Assembly (NCBI RefSeq): GCF_017115105.1
Contig: NZ_JABXKH010000176.1
Location: forward strand, 1 to 64,000
Length of the DNA stretch: 64,000 bases
From: Nostoc sp. NMS2
Lineage (GTDB): Bacteria > Cyanobacteriota > Cyanobacteriia > Cyanobacteriales > Nostocaceae
Direction of reading: 5' to 3'
Shown here: positions 1 to 8,019 of the stretch, in pieces
How the letters are laid out: each line of letters begins with the position of its first letter
Position numbering within the stretch: the first letter of the stretch is position 1
Program-made: the position numbers and the translations under genes
The notes under the pieces: model-generated
Told to the model about the DNA's origin: nothing
The model's database searches: none
Seen by the model: the letters and a program-made list of their open reading frames with translations, nothing else

Positions 1-113
1 GTTTCTGTTTTGGCTGCGGCTCTCCCAAACTCAGACCCTCTGCCATAATCCCTCTGTCAATAGGGTTTGAGACGCGCTAACCCTGGGAACAATGGCGCTA
101 GTATCTAAATAAA

Positions 114-350
114 TCAATATCTTTGGTTATCTCTTTCTTCTAATATCGTCGTACTCATTTCACTCCCTTTTAAAACTATGGATTTTCTAAAATAGTTTAA
201 ATTAGGAAATACCTTCTTTTCCTGTTGGGGAGGAAGAAGACGAGCAACTTCTTTGCCTTCTTTCATCAGAACAAATTGCTCACCTTTAGCCACTTTTTCT
301 AGAAGTTTATATAAATTTTTAGTAGCTTCTTCAATTGTAATCTGAGTCAT
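114..350 (-). CDS. Phd/YefM-type antitoxin, orphan
   Basis: A 78-residue protein with the N-terminal pattern of Phd/YefM antitoxins: a TIEEATKNLYKLLEKVAKGE segment (about residues 4-23), then a short beta stretch and basic turn (FVLMKEGKEVARLLP). In this family the N-terminal part dimerises and binds the operator, and the C-terminal tail (here ending SEMSTTILEERDNQRY) neutralises a ribonuclease toxin. The toxin gene would be expected immediately downstream, to the left on this strand, but the 113 bases available there show no PIN or RelE-like start. Either the toxin is lost or it lies beyond the window edge after a gap. Family call is firm; function as an active antitoxin is inference. Confidence 0.8.
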   Translation of the reverse strand: MTQITIEEATKNLYKLLEKVAKGEQFVLMKEGKEVARLLPPQQEKKVFPNLNYFRKSIVLKGSEMSTTILEERDNQRY

Positions 351-442
351 AAGTTTCTCAATATTTTACAAATGTATTCTAATCATATAACAGAGATAGA
401 TGTTTTGTAAATATATTTTATTAGCTATTTAGAGAGACTACT

Positions 443-475
443 AGATCCCCGACTTCTTAAAGAAGTCGGGGATCT
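443..475. repeat. Palindromic repeat, 15-bp arms
   Basis: AGATCCCCGACTTCT and its exact reverse complement flank a 3-base loop (taa). A degenerate copy with the same AGATCCCCGACTT arm lies at 13408-13441, so this is a dispersed Nostoc-type hairpin rather than a gene-specific terminator; no T-run follows on either strand. Confidence 0.85.
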
Positions 476-770
476 GAATATACTAGGAAGTGCGATCGCC
501 TAAAATAATCCTGTTATCGAAAAATGCGATCACACAAAAATATCGTGTTTGGGCTTAATTTTTGTTTAAGTCCCGCTATGCTTTAGGGTGAAATGAAAAC
601 GTTAAAGTCTTTAACTCCAATTTCTTTTCCTCCATAGGGGTAGATAACAGATATCATGAGAAATAGGATATTTCTCAGGTGTCCATTTACCTGCGACATT
701 AAACTATGTTTAATTCTCTTTAAATATAAGTGGATGTTATCAATTATTTTGCCTCTATTGGTGTGGACAG

Positions 771-995
771 CAACAGGGAATCAGATGTATTTTAGCGATC
801 GCCAACAATGGCTCAATCGTCAACCATACCACCTATGAACGCCCAAAAGGTGGCTATGGCAGTAAGATGATGAATGCGTAGACGCAAAGCGGCTTGTCGC
901 AAGACATCGCCTCTGAACTTCCAAATGGTGCATGGGAAATGTCAGCTTTGCCTGATGGACAAGTGCAAGTCGCACTAAGTTGGCGTTTACCCTAA
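771..995 (+). pseudogene. Decayed coding fragment interrupted by a short repeat
   Basis: One reading frame stays open on both sides of a stop at 879-881. Before it the frame reads NNGSIVNHTTYERPKGGYG; after it, ELPNGAWEMSALPDGQVQVA, ending at TAA 993-995. The stop lies inside a 34-base repeat (877-910) that recurs at 5180-5214, so a repeat insertion appears to have broken the gene. I do not recognise the family and the 5' end is not identifiable. Confidence 0.4.
877..910. repeat. Short dispersed repeat, copy 1
   Basis: A 34-base unit containing GCAAAGCGGCTTGTCGC; a near-identical copy lies at 5180-5214 between minC and minD. Its length keeps the surrounding frame but introduces a stop codon. 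Confidence 0.75.
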
Positions 996-1040
996 GTCGA
1001 TCTGGCTAAATTAAAAAAATAGTAGGAGTTCGGCTAGTCT

Positions 1041-1538
1041 ATGGTAAAACCAATAATCCAATCAGCAACTCAAACCTTATACGACGAAGATTATTATCTG
1101 TGGCTGAGGACAACTATAAACCAACTTCGCGCTGGTCAGTTTTCATCTGTGGATTTAGAGAATTTGTTAGAAGAATTAGAAAGTGTGGGTAGGAGCCAAA
1201 AGCGAACGGTGAAAAGTCTGTTGATTCGGCTTTTTGAACATCTGCTTAAGCTCACATACTGGGATGTGGAACGGGAGCGAAATGAAGGGCATTGGAAAGG
1301 GGAAATCAGGACATTACATAGAGAGATTAAGGATGAACTCAAAGATAGTTCTAGTCTTAAGCCTTACATTTTAGAAATATTTGATGAATGTTATCAAAAC
1401 GCAAGGATGGAAGCAAGCGATCGCTCAAAACTTCCTATTGATACGTTCCCTGTTGCACTTCTTGGTTCTTTAGAGCAAATTTTAGATGAAAACTGGTTTC
1501 CTGAATATTACCACAATCATCACGGTAAACCCGATTAA
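1041..1538 (+). CDS. DUF29 family protein
   Basis: A 165-residue soluble helical protein. The order of conserved patches matches the DUF29 family common in cyanobacteria: YDEDYYLWLRTTINQLRAGQ (about 14-33), LENLLEELESVGRSQKR (about 39-55), the LLKLTYWDVERE patch and a C-terminal WFPEY. DUF29 proteins occur in large paralogous sets in Nostoc; their biochemical role is not established. An AGGAG sits about 14 bases before the ATG. It stands alone on this strand, 40 bases before the next gene, which may be co-transcribed. Confidence 0.88.
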   Translation: MVKPIIQSATQTLYDEDYYLWLRTTINQLRAGQFSSVDLENLLEELESVGRSQKRTVKSLLIRLFEHLLKLTYWDVERERNEGHWKGEIRTLHREIKDELKDSSSLKPYILEIFDECYQNARMEASDRSKLPIDTFPVALLGSLEQILDENWFPEYYHNHHGKPD

Positions 1539-1578
1539 AATGAATACGCAACTTGGGTTTCCATAGGAGTATGCAGCC

Positions 1579-2241
1579 GTGCAGCCGGACTTAATAGGTT
1601 TGGAAATTAGTAAGGGGGAACAGAGACGTTTGACTGGATTCGATCCAGAAGACGTTTTCCGTCCCTCTGTTTTGCGAGATGGCAAGAAGCGATTAGGGTT
1701 TTTCATCAATGAAATGCTGGTAACGCTGGCGCTAACCCCTATAATTGTGGGCTTTGTTTATGCGTTTATTATTTTGCCGACAATTGGTTCTTCAATTCGA
1801 CTAGGAATTCTTTTACTAATTTTAGTGCCAATGCCGATATTAGTAGGGCGATGGCTGTGGCGACAATTGACCTGTCCCGAAGGACTGACAATACTTTTAG
1901 ATGAAGTTGATAAATATCATGACTTGATTCACGCTATAGATATTAATGACCAATTGGCAGCATCAGGAAACGTAGAAAGCAGTATTCATGACCGAGATAA
2001 AGTAACCGCCGCTCTGCAACTAATTAGAGAAGATTTAGTCCGCGCTCTGAAAACGGAACGAATTTTGCGAGATAATAAAAAGTTGCTTGCTAATAACCAA
2101 GAGTTATTTGTGAATAATTTAGCCAGTCTGCAAGCTTTACAAGTTAGTAGTCAAGCAGGCGAATATGCTCAACTGCTAAATCAATCATTGCAAATTGCGA
2201 TCGATGTGCAAGCAGAAATCAGAAAATTGCAGAAAGGCTAA
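1579..2241 (+). CDS. Conserved membrane protein with C-terminal coiled coil
   Basis: A 220-residue protein of unrecognised family. Residues about 45-95 form two closely spaced hydrophobic segments (LVTLALTPIIVGFVYAFIIL, then LGILLLILVPMPILVG) joined by a short turn. The rest (about 105-220) is charged, helical and heptad-like, rich in Leu/Gln/Asn. The start is GTG at 1579, chosen because AGGAG lies 10 bases upstream and no in-frame ATG fits. Predicted topology is a membrane hairpin with a long cytoplasmic helical tail. No function can be assigned from sequence. Confidence 0.7.
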   Translation: MQPDLIGLEISKGEQRRLTGFDPEDVFRPSVLRDGKKRLGFFINEMLVTLALTPIIVGFVYAFIILPTIGSSIRLGILLLILVPMPILVGRWLWRQLTCPEGLTILLDEVDKYHDLIHAIDINDQLAASGNVESSIHDRDKVTAALQLIREDLVRALKTERILRDNKKLLANNQELFVNNLASLQALQVSSQAGEYAQLLNQSLQIAIDVQAEIRKLQKG

Positions 2242-2256
2242 GAGGATGTTTGTAAA

Positions 2257-2373
2257 ACTTGGGCGACTAGAAGTCGCGGCTACACAGACAAAACCTGCCT
2301 CCGCAGGTTAGAAAACCATTAATCTTGTATTAGTCCACGGAGGTGGACTTTGCCTGTGTAGCCGCGTTCGCGT
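2257..2373. repeat. Inverted-repeat element
   Basis: Outer arms CGCGGCTACACAGACAAA and TTGCCTGTGTAGCCGCG face each other across about 80 bases, with smaller internal hairpins (CCTGCCTCCGCAGG; GTCCACGGAGGTGGAC). A variant of the inner hairpin occurs at 54664-54690. This is a folding intergenic element of a type common in Nostoc. Confidence 0.75.
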
Positions 2374-2445
2374 CAGCGTGCCGGAGGCTCTATTCTATTC
2401 GCCCAATACTTTCTTTCCCAGAAAACGATCGCCCCATTAACTTAA

Positions 2446-3768
2446 ATGACCAACAAACCCAAAATAATTGTCCTGGATGATGACCCTACGGGTTCTCAAA
2501 CAGTCCACACCTGCTTGCTGCTAATGCACTGGGATGTGGACACTTTACGCAGTGGGTTACAGGACGATTCGCCGATTTTCTTTGTACTGACTAACACTAG
2601 ATCGCTAACGCCAGAGTCAGCTACATCTGTCACCAAAGAAGTTTGCCAAAACCTGAAAATCGCTTTGAATGCTGAAGGAATTGACGATTTTTTGATTGTC
2701 AGCCGTTCTGATTCTACCTTGCGGGGGCATTATCCCATTGAAACTGATGCGATCGCCCAAGAACTCGGCCCCTTTGATGCTCATTTTCTCGTACCAGCCT
2801 TTTTTGAAGGTGGACGCATCACCCGCAACAGCGTGCATTACTTGATGATTGGCGGTGTCCCCACCCCAGTCCATGAAACCGAATTTGCCCGTGATTCAGT
2901 CTTCAGTTACCATCACAGTTACTTACCCAAGTATGTTGAAGAAAAGACTCAAGGACGGATTAATACCGAAGCTGTAGAAAGGTTTCTTCTAGCTGATATT
3001 CGCGCTGGTAGTTTGGAACGTTTGTTAAAACTTAATGGTAATCAGTGCGTTGTTGTCGATGGTGAAACTCAAGACGATCTCAACCGCTTTGCAGTAGATG
3101 TATTAGCAGCAGCAAGTCAAGGGAAACGCTTTCTGTTTCGCAGTGCCGCAAGTATTCTAACGGCTTTAGCCGCTTTACCACCCCAACCTATTGCTGCCGA
3201 AAACATGGCGCAGTACGTGCGTCAAGGCAAACCAGGTGCAGTAATTGTTGGTTCCCATGTGAAAAAGACTACTCAGCAGTTAGAGGCGCTATTGCAAGTA
3301 GAGGGAACAGTGGGAATCGAAGTCAATGTAGCGCGATTACTTGATGATGCAAATCAATCTGCGGTTCTGCTAACTGAAATCAAAGAAAGTACACAGGCGG
3401 CACACGAAGCGGGCAAAACACCAGTGGTTTATACTAGCCGTCAGGAACTGAGTTTTAAAGATGTCAACACCCGATTGGAGTTTGGGGCAAAAGTTTCAAG
3501 TTTATTGATGGATATTGTGCGGGCTTTACCATCTGATATAGGATTCTTAATCAGCAAGGGTGGCATTACCTCAAACGATGTCTTGAGTACTGGACTAGCC
3601 TTAACTTCAGCCCGCTTACTCGGTCAAATTTTAGCTGGTTGTTCAATGGTGTTAACCCCATCCGATCATCCCCAGTTTCCTGATTTACCTGTGGTGCTGT
3701 TTCCAGGTAACGTTGGTGATGCTGATGCCTTGGCGACAATTTATCAGAGGTTGACCGTGCCAATTTGA
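2446..3768 (+). CDS. Four-carbon acid sugar kinase family protein (DUF1537)
   Basis: A 440-residue protein of full family length. The N-terminal domain (about 1-240) opens with the diagnostic IIVLDDDPTGSQTVHTCLLL, followed by SRSDSTLRGHYPIETDAI, the sugar-acid-binding patch. The C-terminal domain (about 260-440) carries VIVGSHVKKTTQQL and a glycine-rich nucleotide site near FLISKGGITSNDVL. Characterised members (OtnK, DtnK, YgbK type) phosphorylate four-carbon acid sugars such as erythronate or threonate with ATP. In those organisms an aldolase and dehydrogenase lie beside it; here no such partner is adjacent, so the substrate is open. Family certain, substrate inferred. Confidence 0.88.
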   Translation: MTNKPKIIVLDDDPTGSQTVHTCLLLMHWDVDTLRSGLQDDSPIFFVLTNTRSLTPESATSVTKEVCQNLKIALNAEGIDDFLIVSRSDSTLRGHYPIETDAIAQELGPFDAHFLVPAFFEGGRITRNSVHYLMIGGVPTPVHETEFARDSVFSYHHSYLPKYVEEKTQGRINTEAVERFLLADIRAGSLERLLKLNGNQCVVVDGETQDDLNRFAVDVLAAASQGKRFLFRSAASILTALAALPPQPIAAENMAQYVRQGKPGAVIVGSHVKKTTQQLEALLQVEGTVGIEVNVARLLDDANQSAVLLTEIKESTQAAHEAGKTPVVYTSRQELSFKDVNTRLEFGAKVSSLLMDIVRALPSDIGFLISKGGITSNDVLSTGLALTSARLLGQILAGCSMVLTPSDHPQFPDLPVVLFPGNVGDADALATIYQRLTVPI

Positions 3769-3973
3769 GATTTTAGACTTTCCTGCGGAACGCTACGCCT
3801 AGCAAGATCCCCAGAGGGGTAAGGCTACGCTCAGTCGAACGATTTTAGATTAAAGAATCTTTTGGTTCATGTCAGACTAACATCCCACTACGCGCTTTCA
3901 AACCTTGTGAGTGACACCAATCCAAAATCTAAAATTGAAAATCCAAAATTTGTTGTCTTTTGGCTAGTACTGC

Positions 3974-5059
3974 ATGACTTCTGATTCAGCAATTCCCAAT
4001 CTAAAGTCAAATTCTGCACTTCCTAATGCAGAATCAAACTCTATCCTTTCGGAGGTAGAGGTAAATCCTACTGTTTCTGATGTAGAGTCAGATCCTATCC
4101 CCCCTGATGCGGAGTTAAGATCCGTCCTTCTTTATTTAAAATCAAATGCTGTCCTTGGGGATATAGAGTCAAATCCTGCTAACCCAGATATAGAGTCAAA
4201 TCCTGCTAACCCAAATGTAGAGTCAAATCCTGCTAACCCAGATGTAGAGTCTAATAGTGATGCCGCATCAGATTTTATCTTGACTGATTCAAATCCCAAT
4301 GAGTCAGCAATATCAGGGTATCGCGTAAATGATAATACTCAAGTCCAGTTAAAAAGTAAGGAGGGACGACTGTTATTAATTTTGCCACCAGAATCTCAAG
4401 TATCGGCCTCAGAACTCAGTTGGTCTGATATTTGGCAACAAATCAGGCAACGTTTGAATGCAGGCGATCGCTTTCGTGTATCTAATACACCTGTACATCT
4501 AATGGCACAAGACCGTCTGGTAGATACCAGGCAACTCCAAGAACTCGCCGAGGCTCTAAGTGAAGTCAAACTCCGGCTAATTTCTGTCTCCACGAGTCGC
4601 CGACAAACTGCGATCGCAGCCGTCACATCTGGGTATTCTGTAGAACAATTGCAGCCCGTAACTTCCCTGAATACAGAGTCAGAAGCTACAGCTACACCCC
4701 AGGCAGATGCTCTCTATCTAGAAACAACAGTCCGCTCTGGAGTAGAAATTCGTCATCCTGGTACAGTAATTATCTTGGGAGATGTAAACCCAAGTGGTAT
4801 TGTAATTGCAGATGGAGATATTATCATCTGGGGTCGTTTACGTGGAATTGCTCATGCTGGAGCCGGAGGCAATCGTGAGTGTCTGATTATGGCTTTGCAA
4901 ATGGAACCTACCCAATTGCGGATCGCAGATGCTGTCGCTAGGGCACCAGAAAAATTACCTACACAATTTTCTCCAGAAGTGGCACATATTATGCCCCAAG
5001 GGATTCGCATCGCTAGGGCTAGTGATTTTTCTAGAAACCAATTTACTAAGAGCAATTAG
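3974..5059 (+). CDS. minC: Septum site-determining protein MinC
   Basis: MinC is the FtsZ-polymerisation inhibitor delivered to the membrane by MinD. The C-terminal domain (about 250-345) is the recognisable part: IRHPGTVIILGDVNPSGIVI, then DIIIWGRLRGIAHAGA, the right-handed beta-helix that dimerises and binds MinD. A MinC_N-like domain covers about 115-215. Residues 1-110 are an acidic, Ser/Asn/Pro-rich extension with tandem nonapeptides (SNPANP core). It heads a minC-minD-minE cluster with 287 bases to minD. At 361 residues it is longer than the enterobacterial protein because of this extension. Confidence 0.93.
   Translation: MTSDSAIPNLKSNSALPNAESNSILSEVEVNPTVSDVESDPIPPDAELRSVLLYLKSNAVLGDIESNPANPDIESNPANPNVESNPANPDVESNSDAASDFILTDSNPNESAISGYRVNDNTQVQLKSKEGRLLLILPPESQVSASELSWSDIWQQIRQRLNAGDRFRVSNTPVHLMAQDRLVDTRQLQELAEALSEVKLRLISVSTSRRQTAIAAVTSGYSVEQLQPVTSLNTESEATATPQADALYLETTVRSGVEIRHPGTVIILGDVNPSGIVIADGDIIIWGRLRGIAHAGAGGNRECLIMALQMEPTQLRIADAVARAPEKLPTQFSPEVAHIMPQGIRIARASDFSRNQFTKSN
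4160..4255 (+). repeat. 27-bp tandem repeats inside minC
   Basis: Three full 27-base units (4160-4186, 4187-4213, 4214-4240) and a partial fourth (4241-4255) encode the nonapeptide (D/N)(I/V)ESNPANP. Unit differences are only one or two bases, so the expansion is recent and probably length-variable between strains. Confidence 0.92.
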
Positions 5060-5179
5060 TAGCCCTGAATATTTACTTAAAAGATGAAGAATATGAAGGA
5101 TGAAATATAGCGGTTTTTATGTAGATGGAATACACTACTTTAATGCCTTTCCCAAGCGTTGTGTATTTCATCCGACCGA

Positions 5180-5214
5180 GCGTAGATGCAAAGCGGCTTG
5201 TCGCCAGACATCGC
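5180..5214. repeat. Short dispersed repeat, copy 2
   Basis: Near-identical to 877-910 (core AAAGCGGCTTGTCGC). It lies in the 287-base minC-minD gap, which otherwise holds only A/T-rich sequence. Confidence 0.75.
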
Positions 5215-5346
5215 AATCAAAAAATATTCATCCTCGCCTGAATCAGGGAGAACAGATATTTCTTCATACTTGATACGATACTTCATACTTTATACTGCAA
5301 TTTACTGTTTTATATTTCTTGAACCCTCATTGACCGCATTTCTATC

Positions 5347-6153
5347 ATGACTCGCATTATTGTGATTACCTCCGGTAAAGGAGGAGTGGGTAAAACCACA
5401 GTTTCAGCAAATCTGGGCATGGCTTTAGCTAAAATTGGTCGTCAAGTCGCCTTGGTTGATGCGGATTTTGGTCTGAGAAATTTGGATTTGCTGCTAGGGC
5501 TGGAAAACCGCATCGTCTATACTGCGGTAGAAGTCCTGGCCAGAGAGTGCCGCTTAGAACAAGCCTTGGTGAAAGATAAGCGCCAACCCAATCTTGTACT
5601 CCTACCAGCAGCCCAAAATCGCTCCAAAGATGCAGTCACACCGGAACAGATGAAGTTACTGGTCAATGCCCTAGCGCAAAAGTATCAGTACGTGATCATC
5701 GATAGCCCCGCCGGGATTGAAAATGGGTTTAAGAATGCGATCGGCCCGGCAAAAGAAGCGCTAGTTGTCAGCACGCCAGAAATTTCTTCAGTTCGTGATG
5801 CCGACCGGGTAGTTGGATTACTAGAAGCACAAGGTATCAAGCGTGTTCATTTAATAATTAACCGCATCAGACCCGCAATGGTGCAGGCAAATGATATGAT
5901 GTCAGTGCAAGATGTTCAGGAACTTCTCGCCATTCCCCTGATCGGGGTAATCCCTGACGACGAGCGTGTTATTGTATCTACCAATCGCGGCGAACCCTTA
6001 GTGTTAGCGGAAAATCCCTCTTTAGCTGCCACAGCCTTTGAGAACATTGCTCGTAGATTAGAAGGGGAAAGTGTCGAATTTCTGGAGATCGACTCATCCC
6101 AAGACAGCATCTTCGCCCGTCTACGAAGGTTGTTGTGGACAAAGATTGTTTAA
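5347..6153 (+). CDS. minD: Septum site-determining protein MinD
   Basis: A 268-residue ParA/MinD-type ATPase. The deviant Walker A motif GKGGVGKT is at residues 10-17 with the signature lysine at 11; VDADFGLRNLDLLLGLE (about 38-54) is switch I, and VIIDSPAGIE (about 117-126) is Walker B. The last 13 residues (FARLRRLLWTKIV) form the amphipathic membrane-targeting helix. ATP-bound MinD dimers sit on the membrane, recruit MinC, and are released by MinE-stimulated hydrolysis. minE starts 36 bases downstream, so the two are surely one transcript. All key residues are present. Confidence 0.98.
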   Translation: MTRIIVITSGKGGVGKTTVSANLGMALAKIGRQVALVDADFGLRNLDLLLGLENRIVYTAVEVLARECRLEQALVKDKRQPNLVLLPAAQNRSKDAVTPEQMKLLVNALAQKYQYVIIDSPAGIENGFKNAIGPAKEALVVSTPEISSVRDADRVVGLLEAQGIKRVHLIINRIRPAMVQANDMMSVQDVQELLAIPLIGVIPDDERVIVSTNRGEPLVLAENPSLAATAFENIARRLEGESVEFLEIDSSQDSIFARLRRLLWTKIV

Positions 6154-6189
6154 CTTACTTTTCTAGTCTCCGCGCCAGACCTATTCGTA

Positions 6190-6480
6190 ATGATTGAACT
6201 TCTAGAAAAACTTTTTTCTCGCGGTACTGATAGCAGTCGAACTCAAGTTAAACGTCGCCTGCAATTGGTGATTGCTCACGATCGCGCTGATTTAGATCCT
6301 CAAACGTTGGAAAAAATGCGGAAAGAAATCCTAGATGTAGTCTGTCGCTATGTCGAAATTGAGACAGAGGGCTTGGAGTTCTCTTTAGAAAGCAACCAAC
6401 GAACCACAGCTTTAATTGCTAATTTGCCCATCCGCCGGGTAAAAGGAGCCATACCTGAATGGGAAAGGGATGATAAATAA
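6190..6480 (+). CDS. minE: Cell division topological specificity factor MinE
   Basis: A 96-residue MinE of normal length. The N-terminal amphipathic anchor (MIELLEKLF) is followed by the anti-MinCD helix/strand (TQVKRRLQLVIAHDRADLDP, about 18-37) that contacts MinD and stimulates its ATPase. The C-terminal part (IEIETEGLEFSLE-like region, about 55-70) is the topological-specificity dimer domain. It sets Min oscillation or polar gradients so that the Z-ring forms at midcell. Last gene of minCDE; no T-rich hairpin is seen directly after it. Confidence 0.97.
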   Translation: MIELLEKLFSRGTDSSRTQVKRRLQLVIAHDRADLDPQTLEKMRKEILDVVCRYVEIETEGLEFSLESNQRTTALIANLPIRRVKGAIPEWERDDK

Positions 6481-6645
6481 GTCTTTATAGAAATACTCGG
6501 TAAGCGTAAAACTTAGAGTCTTTAAACCTGAAAGTGTCAAAGTTTTAGTCTTAAGTATTTTCATTTAAGATGTAGTTAAATCATCTTCAATTGCAACGAA
6601 TCATCCCAAGTTTTGGATTAAATAAGCGCAGCAAAATAAAAAAAT

Positions 6646-6676
6646 CTCCCGTTGTCGTTACTGCTGACAACGGGAG
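6646..6676 (-). terminator. Rho-independent terminator for the 6697-8019 gene
   Basis: A perfect 11-bp stem (CTCCCGTTGTC / GACAACGGGAG) with a 9-base loop. Read on the minus strand it lies 20 bases after the stop codon and is followed by an ATTTTTTTATTTTG tract, the classic stem plus U-run arrangement. Confidence 0.92.
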
Positions 6677-6696
6677 TATATAAATTTTTTTATAAA

Positions 6697-8019
6697 CTAT
6701 CGGTAAGCAACTTGTGGACCTGCCCAAATTTCTGTAACCTTTTTACCAAAAGTTATCGGTTGATCGTCGTCTGTTGTAGTGATAGTTTTACCATCATTAG
6801 CAACTTGCATTAGTGGCCAGTTCTCTTCACCCATTTCACCTGCACGGAACAGCACACGATCTGGTTGGCTTTTACTCCAACCTAATAAGACGGCAATTTT
6901 TTCATGTTCATTGTCTTGACTAACAGGGGCAACTGTATTTGCGTGATTTTTTTGCCGATCCCAAATCACTGCACTATCTGTAGAATCACCTGTGTTAAAT
7001 ATACCTTCAAACTTGCGTGCTAAGAAGCGATCGCCTTTTTCCGACCAGCTAACTGGAACTAATACCCCAATCTGACCGTTCGGATTAGCGTCTTCTAACG
7101 ATGAACCCTTTACAGCCTTTACCTTTAATAAAGGATCGCTAACAGGAGTAGTTGAAGCCATTACCCACAACTTCTTCGTGTGCATATCTTGGACAAACAG
7201 AACGCTGGTAACACGGCTGTTGTACATTTCGGGTTTTACTTCTAGTTGCACCCGGCTATAAACAGCATATTTACCATCTGGAGAAACTACAGGTACGCTA
7301 CGGTAGTGACGAACTCCAGAACCACCCTTGGAACCAATTGCTTCTTGAGTCGCTGTAATCCATTTCCAAGGAATAGGATGAGGACTACCTATGGGATCTA
7401 TTTGTTCTGCTTGAGACTCATCACGTGGTTCAGCAACAGGTATTTCTGTTGTTGTAGTTGGTTGTGACTCTCTAATAGTTGGTGCTACTTGAGTTGCCGT
7501 CAATGATTCAGTAAGATACTTTTCTCTAGAGAGAGATTTTTCTTGTCCTTTCAAAGACTTGATATTAGCAGCTTTGAGTTTTTGTATTAGATTAAGTTGA
7601 CTAACAGGAACATCTGTTAATGGTGCAAGTTCAACTGCGGCTATTGTATCAGGAACAGTTAAATCGCTGTTTGACCCATAACTATCTGCTTGAGCAAAGG
7701 ACTCAATTTTATCCGATGGTAATACTTGCGGTTCCTGGACAGCAGGACTTTGTGTTGGTACAGAGTCAAATTCTTCTGTTAAAGAGTCGATTTGATCTGT
7801 TTTTGATATTTCAGCTATCTCAGGTTCCCCAACTACAGCTATTTCCTTTGATACAGAGTCAGAATCTCCAGTCATCGAAGTTAGTTTAGCTACTTCGGAT
7901 TTTACAGGGAACGAGTGAGCCGATGCCCCTAGCAAGGGTGCGATCAGTATCACAACGACAACGTAATTGAGAAATGGTTGCGCGCGGAACCATCCTGACA
8001 GCAAAAGGGGTTTAAGCAT
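6697..8019 (-). CDS. Exported protein with low-complexity region and C-terminal beta-rich domain
   Basis: A 440-residue protein of unrecognised family. Residues about 15-37 (FLNYVVVVILIAPLLGASAH) are a signal peptide or N-terminal anchor with a plausible cleavage site after ASA. Residues 38-215 are Ser/Thr/Glu/Val-rich and disordered-looking. From about 220 a compact domain begins with WKWITATQEAIGSKG and VSPDGKYAVYSRVQLEV, which resembles a beta-propeller blade turn, with VLFVQDMHTKKLWVMAS and RVLFRAGEMGEENWPLM further on. It is probably periplasmic or wall-facing. Monocistronic, with its own terminator; a long untranslated region lies upstream. Confidence 0.7.
   Translation of the reverse strand: MLKPLLLSGWFRAQPFLNYVVVVILIAPLLGASAHSFPVKSEVAKLTSMTGDSDSVSKEIAVVGEPEIAEISKTDQIDSLTEEFDSVPTQSPAVQEPQVLPSDKIESFAQADSYGSNSDLTVPDTIAAVELAPLTDVPVSQLNLIQKLKAANIKSLKGQEKSLSREKYLTESLTATQVAPTIRESQPTTTTEIPVAEPRDESQAEQIDPIGSPHPIPWKWITATQEAIGSKGGSGVRHYRSVPVVSPDGKYAVYSRVQLEVKPEMYNSRVTSVLFVQDMHTKKLWVMASTTPVSDPLLKVKAVKGSSLEDANPNGQIGVLVPVSWSEKGDRFLARKFEGIFNTGDSTDSAVIWDRQKNHANTVAPVSQDNEHEKIAVLLGWSKSQPDRVLFRAGEMGEENWPLMQVANDGKTITTTDDDQPITFGKKVTEIWAGPQVAYR

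Larger units (their letters stand above)
351..1040. other. Gene-poor stretch with hairpin and gene remnant
   Basis: No intact gene is convincing here. It holds the 443-475 palindrome, a decayed coding fragment (771-995) and otherwise A/T-rich sequence with scattered HIP1-like octamers. The 60-codon open frame at 656-838 has no family resemblance or good ribosome site and is not called. Confidence 0.5.

Noticed and set aside
1..46. Possible start of a minus-strand gene (ATG at 46, reading MAEGLSLGEPQPKQK)
   Set aside because: Only 15 codons are visible and the text looks like repeat translation; not enough to call.
656..838. 60-codon open frame
   Set aside because: No family, odd composition, and it overlaps the better-supported decayed frame at 771-995.
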